This document shows positions 1 through 12,657 of a stretch of DNA of 64,000 bases, one piece after another (the stretch's first letter is position 1; every line of letters begins with the position of its first letter). Below the pieces are notes generated by a model. That model was not told the origin of the DNA and made no database searches. It was given only the letters and a program-made list of their open reading frames with translations. Source of the DNA: Volutella citrinella (lineage: Eukaryota > Ascomycota > Sordariomycetes > Hypocreales > Nectriaceae); assembly GCA_034401135.1 (NCBI GenBank), contig JAWZSP010000003.1, positions 1,922,001-1,986,000 of the forward strand. Reading direction: 5' to 3'. A program made the position numbers and the translations under genes.

Positions 1-1
1 G

Positions 2-394
2 GCCTATGTCCGGCCGACTGCGACAGTTGTGTACGGCGATGTCATCTCTGGCGGCTTCGATCTCCGTCAGTGTACGTATGAGCTGAAGCTCAAGGCGCCC
101 AAGGCAGCCCCAGACGAGGCGCCCACAGTGGTCTTCATCCCTCCGTTCCATTACCCCAAGGAGAACTGTGAGGTGGCGGTTTCGTCGGGCAAGTGGGAGA
201 TAAGCACCGACGATGACGAAGGCACCCCGCTGCAGAGAATCAAGTGGTGGCACCTGGAGGGTGAGCAGAGCATCAAGATCTCGGGCCTGGTTCGAAAGCA
301 CAACGTGCCAGAGGGCACAGCGGAGGAGGCAGGATACTTGGAGCAGTGCCAGCAGGGATATGGCTTCAATTTCGGCAACTGCACCGTGATGTAA
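2..394 (+). CDS. GH5 endoglycoceramidase/steryl-glucosidase-like protein, C-terminal end (5' partial)
   Basis: The reading frame is open from base 2 and stops at 392-394, so only the last 130 residues are in the window. The segment has the look of the C-terminal beta-sandwich found on fungal GH5 enzymes of the endoglycoceramidase-related/glucosylceramidase-sterylglucosidase type. It starts with a short YVRPT-like stretch, continues through VVFIPPFHYP, and ends with Trp-rich strands (KWEIS, IKWWHLEG). In that family the N-terminal TIM barrel hydrolyses glucosylceramide or steryl glucosides. The catalytic barrel lies to the left of the window and cannot be checked. The protein ends NFGNCTVM with no membrane anchor. 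The substrate is inferred from the family, not seen. The family call is moderately sure and the coding call is sure. Confidence 0.7.
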   Translation, partial: AYVRPTATVVYGDVISGGFDLRQCTYELKLKAPKAAPDEAPTVVFIPPFHYPKENCEVAVSSGKWEISTDDDEGTPLQRIKWWHLEGEQSIKISGLVRKHNVPEGTAEEAGYLEQCQQGYGFNFGNCTVM

Positions 395-2392
395 TCGGTG
401 CCGATGCGTGCCACGAACAGGGTGGTTGAAGGGTAGATTGATCGAGCACACACGTTATTTATGGGGTAGTGCATGTATGCCCGGACACACATTGTTGGAG
501 TTTGGGGCGTTGTCACTTTGGGATTCTCTTCATTTTGGGATGGGATTGATCTACTACTTTCCCATCTTTTTTCGTATGGACGTTTTTGTAGTCGCATATA
601 CGGATTGTCGATCACAGAAGCACGAAACCTCCGATTCCATCCCCGGCTCATCATGAAACTGCCGTGGATGAAGGTGACGGCATCCTCCAGGATGAGTGCG
701 GCCGGTATTCATGATGCGACTGGTGACGCGCCTTTCGTATTCCCTGGGCCCCTGTGGACATGGCGCCGTGGCCAAGCCAGATTACCTGCGTCATTCAGAG
801 TTGAACACGAAGCCACAGCTGGTGGTTAGTTCGTCGCCAAGCCGGTGATACTCACCAACAGAGTCAGCCCCTGAGCATAACACGCGGCTCCGGCTCGGGG
901 TTTCGGCAGGGGACCTCGTAGGTGGAGATGGCGAGGCCGGGATAATTGCCAACTAATGACGGATTCCCGGGATTCTCGCTCCGCCTCTGCCGGCCGGTGG
1001 TTGACGGTGTGGTTCGGCGCTCACCTCATGCCAGATCAGATGAGTGCCTGGGGAAAGGCTAACGTATTATTTTGATCTGTTAATATTGCATTGTAGCACG
1101 ATACGATGTGTCTGCCCCACGACTCCTCTCTCTGCCCTTGCTTGGTGTCTTGTGATGCATCGATCTGCCTCCCCTTTTCCTTGGTCTTCTGAATAAATCC
1201 CATCTCCCACTCCTCCTATTCTCCAACCTGTCTGTCATCGCACCTGCTTACGCTTACGCTGTCTCTGAACGAAGACGACCAGGACTCCGGCTCACGGCCA
1301 TACCATCGGCGATTAGCGCTGGTGGTCAAAGTCTCCCCAGCCTAGTGCCGCGCCACAACACTCCACGCCTCGTGCCAAGCGCAACCACAGTTACCACACA
1401 CGGACGGAGCCGGACACAGCAAGGACGCAGGAATAAGAATAGGCTGCGTCGCTCCTCGCGGCTGTGGAGGCGGGGGAAGTGTCTTGGATCTGCGACAGAC
1501 GACCCAGCCTCAACCTTGGCTCGCTGCAGCAACTTCTGCTTCCTCGCTCGTGTGCTGCACGGCACAGCAGTGGTGCTTGGCCATCCTCGTCCGCCCTCCC
1601 ACCTATCCACGTCCATTCCATCCACCCGCAGGAAGGGCCTCACCCGCTTCTAAAACCCGCCGCGATCCTCTGCGGGGACCGCCCATCCCTGTAACCGCCG
1701 CATCTGCTGCGACGCTACCCGCCCGGCTTCCAAGAGCCGCCTGGAACGTCACCGACGACAATCGGCCCCAGCTAGTACGACTCGGGCCATCAAGTGTCTG
1801 GCATCAAGAATCAATCCACAACTACTACGGCGGATGAATAGGCGCACGCACCGGCCGCCTAGCCAACATAGCACAGCGCAGCGCAGCACCGCACAGCCAG
1901 CAACGCACAGCAAAGCACAGCAAATCCCGACGGGAAAACGGGCTCGTGTTCGACCCCATCAGCGTCCCCGGCCAACGCGCCATCGCTAGAGGCAACGGCC
2001 AATAGAGGTACAGAACGAGAGAGTCGCACTGGCGGCCTTGCCAGGGTGCGCACACCACCAGCGACGCCTGTGTGTCCAAACAGCGACGCCGTTAAGCGCC
2101 AGGCGCTGCGACCGGTCCCCATTCAGCTGCACGACGGGCAACGCTTCACAGCTCGATACGCCAGTCGACCCTGGCGCAGGTCCCCTGGCTGGTCCTAGCC
2201 TGGTCGGGTTCCTCCCTAGGCTCCTGGCTTCCTCGTTGTCCCCGTAGGACACACAGGCTGCAGAGGCCGCTCTGGGGCTGCTCCCAGTCCCCGTTGCGAC
2301 CAGCGCCGCCGCCCCCCCCTGTGGCCTAACCATCCATCCATGTCAACGCGACCCACCACCGGCTTCCACGCCATGGTACTCCACCGGCGGCC
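395..2392. other. 2-kb gap: 3' flank of the GH5-like gene plus promoter/leader of bck1
   Basis: No convincing coding region is seen on either strand. The right part, from about 1100, is rich in CT tracts and contains several short upstream ATGs. It also has a CAGC/ACAGC-rich stretch near 1870-1925. This fits a long untranslated leader for the kinase gene that starts at 2393. The leader is an inference; no transcription start can be placed. Confidence 0.5.
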
Positions 2393-5300
2393 ATGAATAG
2401 CGATAGCTCGCGACGGGCTTCCCGTCCTTCAACTGCTTCAGGTGCTTTTGGTGCTTTTGGTGCTCTAGGTGCGTCTTCTGCCGGTGCTTCTCTCGGTGCC
2501 GCTGCGTCCGCTGCCGTCACCAACTTCCATCTCCTCCGGGGCCAGGCACACCCTGCCGCCCCTGTCCAGCCCTCTCCATCGACGCCGCCGCCGCATCAGA
2601 CCCAGGCAGACCTAGAGGCCGACGCCCAAGCCTGGACCAAGGCTCGCCTTCAATCCTACACACGACCACGGCTGGAGGACCTCATCAACGCAGAGACCAC
2701 CGCCGCCGCCGCCCTCTACGACACTCCCTCGTCCTCCTCCTCCTCCTATCCCTCCTTCGCGACCGGTCTCTCGCCCTCGTCCACCTCCACATCGCCGGCC
2801 GCACCGCGCTCCGCCGGTTCAAATCCGCGGGCCAGGACGTCGCCCTCCGCCAGCCGCACCGCCGCCAGCGCCATCCCAATCCCAAACTCGTCGAGCGCCC
2901 GTTCCTGGGACGCCTCCCCCGACGACAATCTGGAGTCCCCGTCCAACACCAGACCTGAGACCTCCAGCTCGGCCTTCAATCACCAAGAGGCCGCGCACTA
3001 CGCACACTCGTTTGGCCGAGGCGGGCTGCCTCCCCCGCCCAACATGTTTCCAACGGGCCAGAGACATGCGGGCAACGACCCGACGAGGCCCTTCCCGATG
3101 CCGCCGCCGCCGCCGCCGCCCATGATAGCGCCCAATGCTGCACAGGCAATGAACGGCATGGTGAATATACCGCCGCCGCCGCCTCGATATCCCACCGGGG
3201 GACCGGCCACCGGTGTCATGATCCCACCACCTCCCGGCCCTCCCCCGACGGCGGGCGGGATCCAGCAGCAGTGGTACGGCACCTACGGCCGTCTCTATGA
3301 TAATCGGTCCAACTTCAATATCCCCCCGCCGCCGCCTGGCCAGCACCGGCCTTACGATCCCAAAATGCATGCCGCCCAGATCGCCCCAGGCCAGACGCTT
3401 GCTTCTTACCCCCCTCCCCCACCACCGAGTGAGCATGGCATGAGTGCCACGTACATCCCGCAAGGTGACACCTATGGCGAGGGTGTTGGCATCCCAGCCT
3501 TCGGCCCCGATGATTCGGTCCCCAGCATTGGGTCGCAGGCCTCGTGGTCCACCATGCCATCCCAGGGCACAGCCGATACCGCCTCGACGACTCCAATGGA
3601 GGACATCAGCGTGAAAGACCGACTCTACCCCTCTAGCTCACAAGCACGCGGCATGTCCAATGCCTCAAACATGTCGTCCTCGAGCGGCGTGCCTGCTTTG
3701 CACATCCCCCCAGAACTCGCTCCACAGTGGCCGATGGAGACTGTCCTCAGCTGGCTGGTCAAGAACCAGTTTTCCCAAGAGTGGCAAGACACGTTCAGGC
3801 AGCTCAATATCCATGGCATGCAATTTCTGGAGCTAAGTGACAATCGCCGTGGCCGTGGTAACTTTGGCATGATGCATCAGCTGGTGTATCCCAAGCTCGC
3901 CCAGGAGTGTACCAACAGCGGGACGGGCTGGGATCAAGGGAAGGAGCGCGAGGAGGGCAAGCGCATGCGTCGCCTGATTAGAACTATCGTGCTCGGAAAG
4001 AACACCGCCCCCCATTCCAAGGATGCTGCTCAAACTTCCAGCGGGGGATATGGGAACAGCATACCCAGCGCAGGGACGGACCCAGCTGACTCCCCAAGCG
4101 TATGGTTTCCTCCTTCTTTCCCATTCGCGACATTACTGACCCTGATTTCTAGACTCTCTCAAATATGCCGAGGCGCTTCTCTCAAACTCGGGCGTCCACC
4201 ATGCCGACGAACCTGCCCAATGACCCTGCCAGTCATCGAAATGTCTTGAAACAAGTTGACGGCGATGGAGCCCGACGGCATAGCCCGAGTGCTAGTGAAT
4301 CCGGCGAGGCAGGACACTTTCGCGGCGCCGCCGCACACTCGGCAAGCCCCAACGGCAGCCCTAACCTTTCGTCGTCCCTCTTTGGCTCAGCAACCACTCC
4401 CGTTGCGACATCTCCCAACATGGCCAAGGCTAGTATGAACCACCGGTCTCGCAGTAGTATCGATTCCATCTCCTCCAGTGCTGCCATCTATGGGTCAGGG
4501 GTTCCTGCCGATGCTGCCACTATTCTGAACCGAAACATGGCCATGGGTGACATGGTCCGTGGCCATGACGGACGCTCACGACATTCTCCCCTGGAGTCCG
4601 GTGAGAGGTCGGCTGGTGGCGAAACACCTGCTTCTGCTAAAGACTCTAAGAGCTTCCTTAGCTTCCTTTCGAGGAAGAAGAAGCAGAAGGAAGACGGCCA
4701 TCCTTCGCCAGCCGACGAAGAAGCCTCGCCCACCTCCCCGCATGGAACTGGAAGAGGCGTTGGGCTGGGCTTCAAGGGCGCCAACGGCAGCACGCCTAGC
4801 CTTGAGCTTCCACCATCCAGCGGATGGGATGAAAGGGGACATCGCCCCCGGAGAGTAAACCCCGTGAGAACCTATGTGCTCGCCACCATGGATCACTGGC
4901 ACTACCGAATGTGCGATATTACAGAAGCGCAGACGCCAGCCGATATTCGCCAGATGGTCTGTTTGCATCTGGGAATCAGTGACTACAACAAAGCAATGCT
5001 GTATCTGACTGAAGTCGGAAAGTTTGACCACGTTGATCCTTTGGACGACACCAAGCTTATGACCCATAAGCGCGTCCTAGGAGACTCTGTCGGGACCCTC
5101 AAGTTCTTCATCACGCCGCCCGGGGTGCCACCAGTCATAAGCCTCAATACAACAACAAACATGAACTCGAGCGTCCCAGCCTCTCTCTCGCCTGGCTACA
5201 TCCCTCCGGGAACTTCGCCGGAGGACCCCAGGCTCAAGAACATGCGGCAACGGTCCAGTTCATCCCCGCCAACGTCTAGATCGAATTCGGTCACAGAAGA

Positions 5301-8001
5301 AAAGGATGAGAAGATGTTGCAGCAAGAGGCTAGCGCCTACAGAGCGAAGATGGAACAGAAGCAACGTGAGTATCTCGCAACCAAGCAGAAGCAGGCTTCG
5401 ATCAAGGGTAGTCCGTCCGATATGGCCGGCCCTGGCATTGTCGGCAGAAACGTTGACTTTGACCAACCGCGAGACTCGCCCTATGAAGACAAGCGGCCCG
5501 AGGCGCTGTTCCCTGTTCGACAACCTCCAGCGCCGCCAAGTGACCCATCCGCCACGCTTATTAAGGCAAACTCCCTCAGGAAGAAGCCAGACCATAGCAA
5601 TCGCACCTCGAGCAGCAGCCTTGATGGGTTCCCAACACCAAGATACCCTCAGAACGCTTCCGAGGGCGACATGGCAGAAAAGGCCCGAAAGGCCAAGATG
5701 GGCATGCAACAGTCGCCGGGAAGCAACTCTATTCTCGCCGGATTTGCGGCTATGGGACAGAGTCTTAGTGCTGTTGGGCAGCCCAATGGCCGATCTATTT
5801 CGCCAACAAGGCCTGCAACATCTGCTGGTGATTTCGGCGCACGAGGTAAGATTACTCTGCTACCAAACACCCCGAAGCTCTCCTTTTTGCTCTTATAGTC
5901 GTGAACCCGGCTCAGAGCAGGTGGCTAACACTTCAAAACTAGGACGCTCGCAAGCGAGCCCCAACTCGACGAGGTCTAATGCCACGATGAGACAAAAACC
6001 ACCACCGTCCCAACCGCAACGGCGCAAGTCACACGGACCTGACCTGGACTTTGTAGAGTCAGAGGATGTGAGCTTCACAAAGTCAAACGGCCCCGCCAAA
6101 CCCATGAATGATGACAGTGATGACGACTCTGATGATGGGCTATTCGCCATTCCTCTAGCCAGCAGGAACAAGGGCAAGGGGCCAGTCGCTAAGACAAAAA
6201 CCAATGGCGGAGACGGCCTGGCTAGACCACCCAGCCTTACCTTGAACACCAAGCGAGCTGAACGGGCCAACAAGACTCGTTCGGTAACCTTTAAATCCCC
6301 ACAATCATATAGCGGCGGGCCCACGCCTGATGGCAATGAGAGTGGGATTTCTCGAAAGCCACCACCCGGTGTCACTCCTCGCCCTACCAACTGGGACGCA
6401 GAAGATAGGGATGCCAAGCTAAACAGAAGAAAATCGTTCCTCGAAAAAGATGTGTGGGCCAACCGACCCCCCACGGATGCGCTGATCGACAACCTCGACG
6501 ACTTCTTCCCGAACTTGGACCTCGACCAACCCGTCCTTGAGGAAGGTGCAGAGGGTGCGGGCGGTCCAGCTCCAACCCCACCGTCACCTATCGCGGAGGG
6601 AGAAGAGATGTCTGAGCCGGGAAGCACCACTAGGTTGCACCCTGCTGTGGAGCCAGAGGATACGCCCACGAGTGCGGTTGTTCATGATATTCCAACAGAC
6701 ATGCCCTCGGCGCTCCCGTCATCACGAGCATCCATGTACAGCGAGAGCGATACGCTTGGCTCTGATGAATCTACGTTGAAGACGCTGGACCAGAAACCCA
6801 TGAACCCGGCGACTAAGAGCCTACGTCGGTCTGGGGGCCTAGGCCGAATGAAGTCCATTCGACAAGTTGCGCGAGGTGCACATGAAGCCAACAAGAGATC
6901 CTCAATCATACAGAGTGCCCCAGGCCAGGTATCAGGCAACATCATGCGCCGCAAGAGCACCAAGATGTTCAACGCCAACATTGTGCAAATCCGGCCAGAC
7001 CGCCGAGGCAGCATGGTCATGCCAGAGCTTCCACACGAGCCTGTCCCCAAACGCCAGACGACATTCCGTTGGTTCAAGGGTCAGCTGATCGGCAAGGGTA
7101 CGTATGGTCGTGTGTACCTGGGTATGAATGCTACCACTGGTGAATTCTTGGCCGTCAAGGAGGTCGAGGTGAATCCCAAGGCGGCTGGCGGAGACAAGTC
7201 GAAGATGAAGGAGCTTGTCGCGGCGCTGGATCAGGAAATCGACACGATGCAACACTTGGATCACGTCAACATTGTGCAATATCTCGGATGTGAGCGCAAG
7301 GAAACGAGCATCAGCATCTTCTTAGAGTATATTTCCGGTGGTAGCATTGGCTCATGTCTCCGCAAGCACGGCAAGTTTGAGGAGTCGGTGGTGTCGTCGC
7401 TGACAAGACAGACACTGTCTGGCTTGGCGTACCTGCACCGCGAGGGCATTCTGCATCGCGATCTCAAGGCTGACAACATCTTGCTCGATCTGGACGGCAC
7501 TGCCAAGATTAGCGACTTCGGCATTTCCAAGAAGACGGACAACATCTACGGCAACGACAAGACCAATAATATGCAGGGTTCAGTGTTCTGGATGGCCCCC
7601 GAAGTGATCCGATCGCAGGGCGAGGGTTACAGTGCCAAGGTTGACATTTGGAGTCTGGGCTGTGTAGTATTGGAGATGTTTGCGGGTCGACGCCCGTGGT
7701 CCAAGGACGAGGCTGTCGGGGCCATCTACAAGATTGCAAACGGAGAGGCGCCACCCATCCCCGAGGATATAACTCTGGGTCCTCTTGCTGTGGCATTCAT
7801 GATGGATTGCTTCCAAGTGTAAGTGGAGCTAACTCGCCTTCCATTCCCCAGTGCAGAACACGGCTAACCTAGATGGACAGAAACCCATTCGACCGTCCGA
7901 CGGCTGACGTACTGCTGTCGCAGCATCCGTTCTGCGACCTGGATCCGAACTACGACTTTTATGACACGGAGCTTCACGCTAAGATCAAGTCATTCAAATA
8001 A
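2393..8001 (+). CDS. bck1: MAP kinase kinase kinase of the cell wall integrity pathway (Bck1 family)
   Basis: Top kinase of the cell wall integrity cascade (Bck1 to Mkk to Slt2/Mpk1), which responds to wall stress through Pkc1. Exons are 2393-4099, 4153-5845, 5943-7818 and 7881-8001, giving 1798 aa, the usual size for filamentous fungi. The N terminus is Ala/Ser-rich, followed by poly-proline runs (about residues 210-350). A SAM-like domain lies near 440-530 and a Ras-association-like domain near 805-890. A long disordered basic region leads to the kinase domain at about 1508-1785. The kinase shows the glycine loop GKGTYGRVYLG, the lysine in AVKEVEV, the catalytic loop HRDLKADN, DFG, and MAPEV. 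The second intron uses the acceptor at 5942; the nearer AGs at 5898 and 5920 do not restore frame. The start is the first in-frame ATG, in a good context (GCCATGA). The identification is firm; the exact N terminus is less so. Confidence 0.95.
2441..2476 (+). repeat. 9-bp tandem repeat in the bck1 N terminus
   Basis: Four units of GGTGCTTTT type run back to back (two perfect, two diverged). They encode a Gly-Ala-Phe/Leu/Ser series. The unit length is a multiple of three, so copy-number change would keep the frame. Confidence 0.8.
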
Positions 8002-9699
8002 GTGTCTGTTAGCGAATGTCTTGCATGTATGAGATGTAAAAGGGGTGAGCGATGAGAATGAACAGTTATCGATGTCGCTGGGCGTCTTGCCGGAAAGAAA
8101 TGGGAAATGGCGTTCGGATTGGCATTATCGAAGCGGGTTTGGACAACACGGCGGAATGGCACGAGGAGTCATATTACAGGTGCAACGTTTTTGTGAATTG
8201 TCATACCCAGTGTCACATTCTAGCAGTGTCTATGGAACAAGCAAACGTCATAAGTCACACTCTTGCGACATACTATCTGGTCGATCTGCACCAGAGATCC
8301 GGGTAATAACGAAGAGATGGGAAAACTCCGAGACAATCGAAGCTAGCAGCCCAATGAGCAATGTGTGCTAGGCCGAGATACTTTTGCTCAAACCAACAAA
8401 AAAAAAAAAAGGGCAAGCCTGGCCAAGCTTTCGGGGAATGCCCATTATGCCCTCCCTTTTAACTGCGGTCCAAACCAAGCAAGAAGGTGAGCTCGGTGCC
8501 GCCGGCAGAGGGTATGTGAGGCCTCATGGATTCGGAAGCCTAAAGGACGATTTGATAGATCATCGCTCAGGGGCGGACGCTACAGAGTCTAGCAAAATAT
8601 GGTGAGCGCTGGCCAGACCAAGCGAGGATTGCGATAGGAGGCGGCCGATCGGCGACTTGGGCGTATTTGTGGAGGTCGAATCTTGGAACATGAAGGAGCC
8701 AAGGGAGCGCCACGGATTCTGACATGCCAAGCCCATCTTATTTTTATTTGCAGTCTAGAGGAATGTGGAAACTGACCTAACATGACTACTCTGTACCTTA
8801 GAGAGCGATGTTGCCCAGCATGGGTCAATGTTGATGAAATGCACAGAACTGTATTACTGCCCCCTGTCAAGTCGCAGTCGTGCCGCACATTGCTGTCTTT
8901 TCGTCCCAAGATGAGACGCTGTCCTTGCTCAGATGCCTTGCCTCGCATTGGGTCTGTGTTATGGTGGGGGTTTTTCTATCTTGAGACGCCCGGGCACCAT
9001 TAGGCCAGGATCCCCTCTGCTCCATAAGCTACTGCAGCTCGTCAGCGGTCCCGTCTGGCTTGTGAGAAGTGGGGCCGCTGATACTGCAACGCTGACCACA
9101 GTGCGACAGGCTGACAGCCCAGTGACCTAAAAGCCACCCAAAGCAAAGCGCCAGGGGTCTCGAGCGCCCTAAGGCCCCTAACCCAAGTGCCACGGCTCAC
9201 TAACACCCTAACCTAAGTGCCCCCTGGCCACCTTAAGTTGTGAAGTTGTGGCAAGTGCTGTAGCAATCCCCGGGACTGGGTAGGTGCTCTGTACCACAGA
9301 CCACGGTCGGCGTGCTGCTATGAAAGTCAATAGCTCGTGGTGGTATCGTGGATGTGGATGCTACCTACCCTTTTCTGCAACTGCAACGGCATACTCTGTC
9401 TTCTGGCGACCAACAAGCCCTCCTCCAACTTCCAACTTCAATCATTACGGGCGCCTGGCTTCGCTTCGCTCTCCTCTCGTGGGATGCTCTTCTAATTGAC
9501 TCCAAGATCTCTTCTCAGACGTAAGTCGGGCACTCGTTGTGCAGGAATCCAGGCGCATGCGCCCCCGAACCATGTCGACTCCTCCGTCCGTACCATCATA
9601 GTCGAACCTCGTTGCGTTCGTCCCTAATAATCGCCTGTGCCGCCGCACGACTAATCCCAGACCTCGGCTCCTCTCGCACTGGCGAGCCCGCTCTTCGCC
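8002..9699. other. 1.7-kb gap between bck1 and the GH47 gene
   Basis: No coding region is supported. It holds an 11-base A run near 8399 and, around 9175-9225, two copies of a CCCTAACC(C/T)AAGTGCC motif about 35 bases apart. The last 300 bases before 9700 are pyrimidine-rich, as expected for a leader of the downstream gene. Confidence 0.5.
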
Positions 9700-12657
9700 A
9701 TGCTGCCCCGTCGACGATATCGCCTCTATACGATATCCTCTGTGCTCCTCCTCTTCGTCGTATACCGCCTCTATCAGACGTCATGGTCGCAACAACACGC
9801 GCCAACCGGCATTCCGCCGGGCGTGCCCATCCGGAACCAGCCCGGTGCTCCTCCCGTTCCTCCTCCTGTTTCTCCTCCCGATGCTGGTCCTGCTCCGCCG
9901 CAAAAGCCCCCCGTGGTAGCTCCTCCTGTCGACGACCGACGTGAACCGCCGCCGCCGAAGGAGAAGCCTGCTGAAGCGGCTCCGAACCCAGTCATCCACC
10001 CACCAGAGAAGCAACCACAGTCGCCGAAGATACTAAAAGACGACTCGAAGCCTGAGACTGGCAAGAACGAGGGTAGCAGGCCCAAGACTGACAGCTGGTC
10101 CGGGGAGTCTGTTGACAGGCCCCCGAGCAAGACCACGGTAGACGACGTCGAGGAACCGGTCGGGGCAGAGAAACCATCCATTCCCGATATCCAGTGGAAG
10201 GATCCCCCTCGCCACAACGATGCGACGGCCCTTGAGGAGAAGGATGTGCATTGGCAGAAGCCCAAGGAGAACTTTCCTATTCCTCTAGAGTCCATCACCC
10301 CGGTGCCCAAGGGCAAGCCCAAGTCTATCCCCAAGATCCAGTTCGCCTTTCAGCCTGAAAACGACATCTCCAAGCAGCTCCGTCTTAGGCGCCAAAAGCG
10401 CGTCAAAGATGAACTGGTTCGCAGTTGGAATGGCTACCGGAAGTACGCGTGGATGCACGATGAGCTCTCTCCCTTGTCCAACAAATTTCGCGATCCGTTT
10501 TGCGGCTGGGCCGCTACGCTCGTCGACAGTCTCGACACTCTCTGGATCGCTGGTATGACGGAAGAGTTTGACGAAGCCGTCAGGGCTGTCGCCAAGATTG
10601 ATTTCACATGGACTCCTCGTGCCGACATTCCCATCTTCGAGACCACAATCCGATACCTAGGCGGCTTGGTTGCCGCTTACGATCTCAGCGGTGGCACCAA
10701 TGGCAAGCATAGCGTTCTTCTGGACAAGGCCGTCGAGCTGGCCGAGATTCTCATGGGAATATTCGATACGCCAAACCGCATGCCTCTTCTGTACTACCGC
10801 TGGCGTCCGCGATTCACATCGCAGCCTCACCGTGCCAGCAATGTTGGCATCGCAGAGCTGGGAACATTGTCCATGGAGTTCACTCGCCTTGCACAGATTA
10901 CTGGAAAAAACAAGTACTATGACGCCATCGATCGCATCACCAATGCCCTCGTCGAGTTGCAAGAGGCCGGCCTCAGTGACATTCCTGGCCTATTCCCGGA
11001 GCGCATTGATGCTTCGGGCTGCAACAGGACAGCGACCAGCGAGCGCGACTCGCTCAGTAAACAGGCCCAAAAACAGGTGGATAGCCAAGTTCCGGGTTCT
11101 GAGCCACAGGGTTTCAAGCCCAATCAAGCCACCAGCAACCACATTCCCGTGGGCAAGGGCTCTTCGGAGGATGCTGGTCTCCGACGGCGTGACATTCCTC
11201 CCGCCCCTGCCCTGCCCGACAACAGCCTGGGGATGGTGGGAAAGAAGGATAAGGGAGAAACAACGCCCGCGAAAGACCGAAAACCGCCACTCGCCGCTGA
11301 TGGCTCCAGCTCAGAATGGGACTGTGTAAAACAAGGATTGGTCCCTGCCGCGACCTACAATGGCTACCACATGGGAGGAAATCAAGACTCAGCCTATGAG
11401 TATTTCCCCAAGGTAAGTGACATTTGCTCATTCGTAGTCTGCAGGCCGGGGCTAACAACTTGAAGCAATATCTCCTCCTCGGTGGTCTGGAGCCCAAATA
11501 TGAAAAACTTCATCTGGACACGGTGAAGGCCATTAACGAATGGCTCCTGTATCGGCCCATGATCAAGGACGAGGGTTGGGATATTCTCTTTACTGGTAAA
11601 ATTGAGACCAGAGGCAAGCCCACGCCCGACATTGAGCGATCCTACGAACTCGCACACCTGACGTGTTTCGTTGGAGGCATGTACGGGCTCGGCGGCAAGA
11701 TATTTGATAGACCCCAAGACGTTGAGACGGCCAAGCGGCTGACAGACGGCTGTGTCTGGGCTTACCAGTCAACTGTATCTGGGCTGATGCCTGAGTTTGC
11801 CCACCTCATGGCTTGTCCGACGCTGGAGAAGTGCGAGTGGAATCAGACCGCATGGTACGAAGCTCTTGACCCGAATAAGGCATGGCGAGAGAACAAAGTC
11901 GCCGAGTGGGAGGAGCTGGAATCTCAGAGGCTGGCTAGGGAAGCCAGCGGTGGTTCCAAAGCCAACACCAACAAGGAAACGAAACCTCCAGCCGTCGCAG
12001 ATGAGGGCCCTTCTTTGCGAAAGATGAAGAGGGATGGCATTCCCATGCCAAAGTTGAAACAAGAACAGACCCAGCCGACCAAGACTGAGGACGAGTTGCC
12101 CGCTGAAAAGCCCGCTGGGGTCGCAGCGGAAAAGAGGGAAAGGCAGGCTGAGCAGAAGCCCCAGGTGCCCAAACCCCTGACACATAAAGAGTATGTGGAA
12201 CAGCAACTGGAATACTACCCGCGGCCCCCCGGCTACACGGATATCATCAACAGGAGCTACATTCTCCGGTAAGTACATGAGCGCCCGCTCGTTGTAGCAC
12301 GTCTCGATTGTGCAGTGCTCCTAAGACTAACGCACTTCATATAGCCCCGAAGCCATCGAGTCAGTTTGGTACATGTACCGCATCACAGGCGATCCCAAAT
12401 GGATGGATAAGGGCTGGCGCATGTTTGAGGCGACGGTTGCCGTAACTCGCACTGAATATGCGAACAGCGCCATCGACAACGTCTTGTCCCAGGACCCGAC
12501 GCTCAAGGATGAGATGGAGAGTTTCTGGACAGCAGAGACGCTCAAGTACTACTATCTCCTATTCTCGGAGCCGGATGTCGTCAGTCTGGATGACTACGTT
12601 CTCAACACGGAAGCCCATCCGTTCAAGAGGCCGCGGGAGGTCACGCCTGTCTTTTAG
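9700..12657 (+). CDS. Class I alpha-1,2-mannosidase, GH47, type II membrane protein
   Basis: A glycosidase that trims alpha-1,2-mannose from N-glycans in the ER/Golgi lumen, using a calcium ion. Exons are 9700-11412, 11466-12268 and 12345-12657, giving 942 aa. A short cytosolic basic stretch precedes one hydrophobic anchor (about residues 10-25). A Pro-rich stem of some 190 residues follows, and the GH47 (alpha/alpha)7 barrel starts near 220. Family landmarks are [21 protein letters not shown], and a terminal LNTEAHPF whose Thr is the calcium ligand in known structures. Two low-complexity insertions interrupt the barrel, at about residues 447-545 and 730-815. They make the protein far longer than yeast Mns1 (549 aa). 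Family membership is certain. Whether it is the ER Man9-trimming enzyme or a Golgi or ERAD-type paralogue cannot be settled from sequence alone. Confidence 0.93.

Noticed and set aside
5846..5920. Alternative acceptors at 5898 and 5920 for the second bck1 intron
   Set aside because: Neither puts the third exon in the reading frame that carries the kinase domain; only the acceptor at 5942 does.
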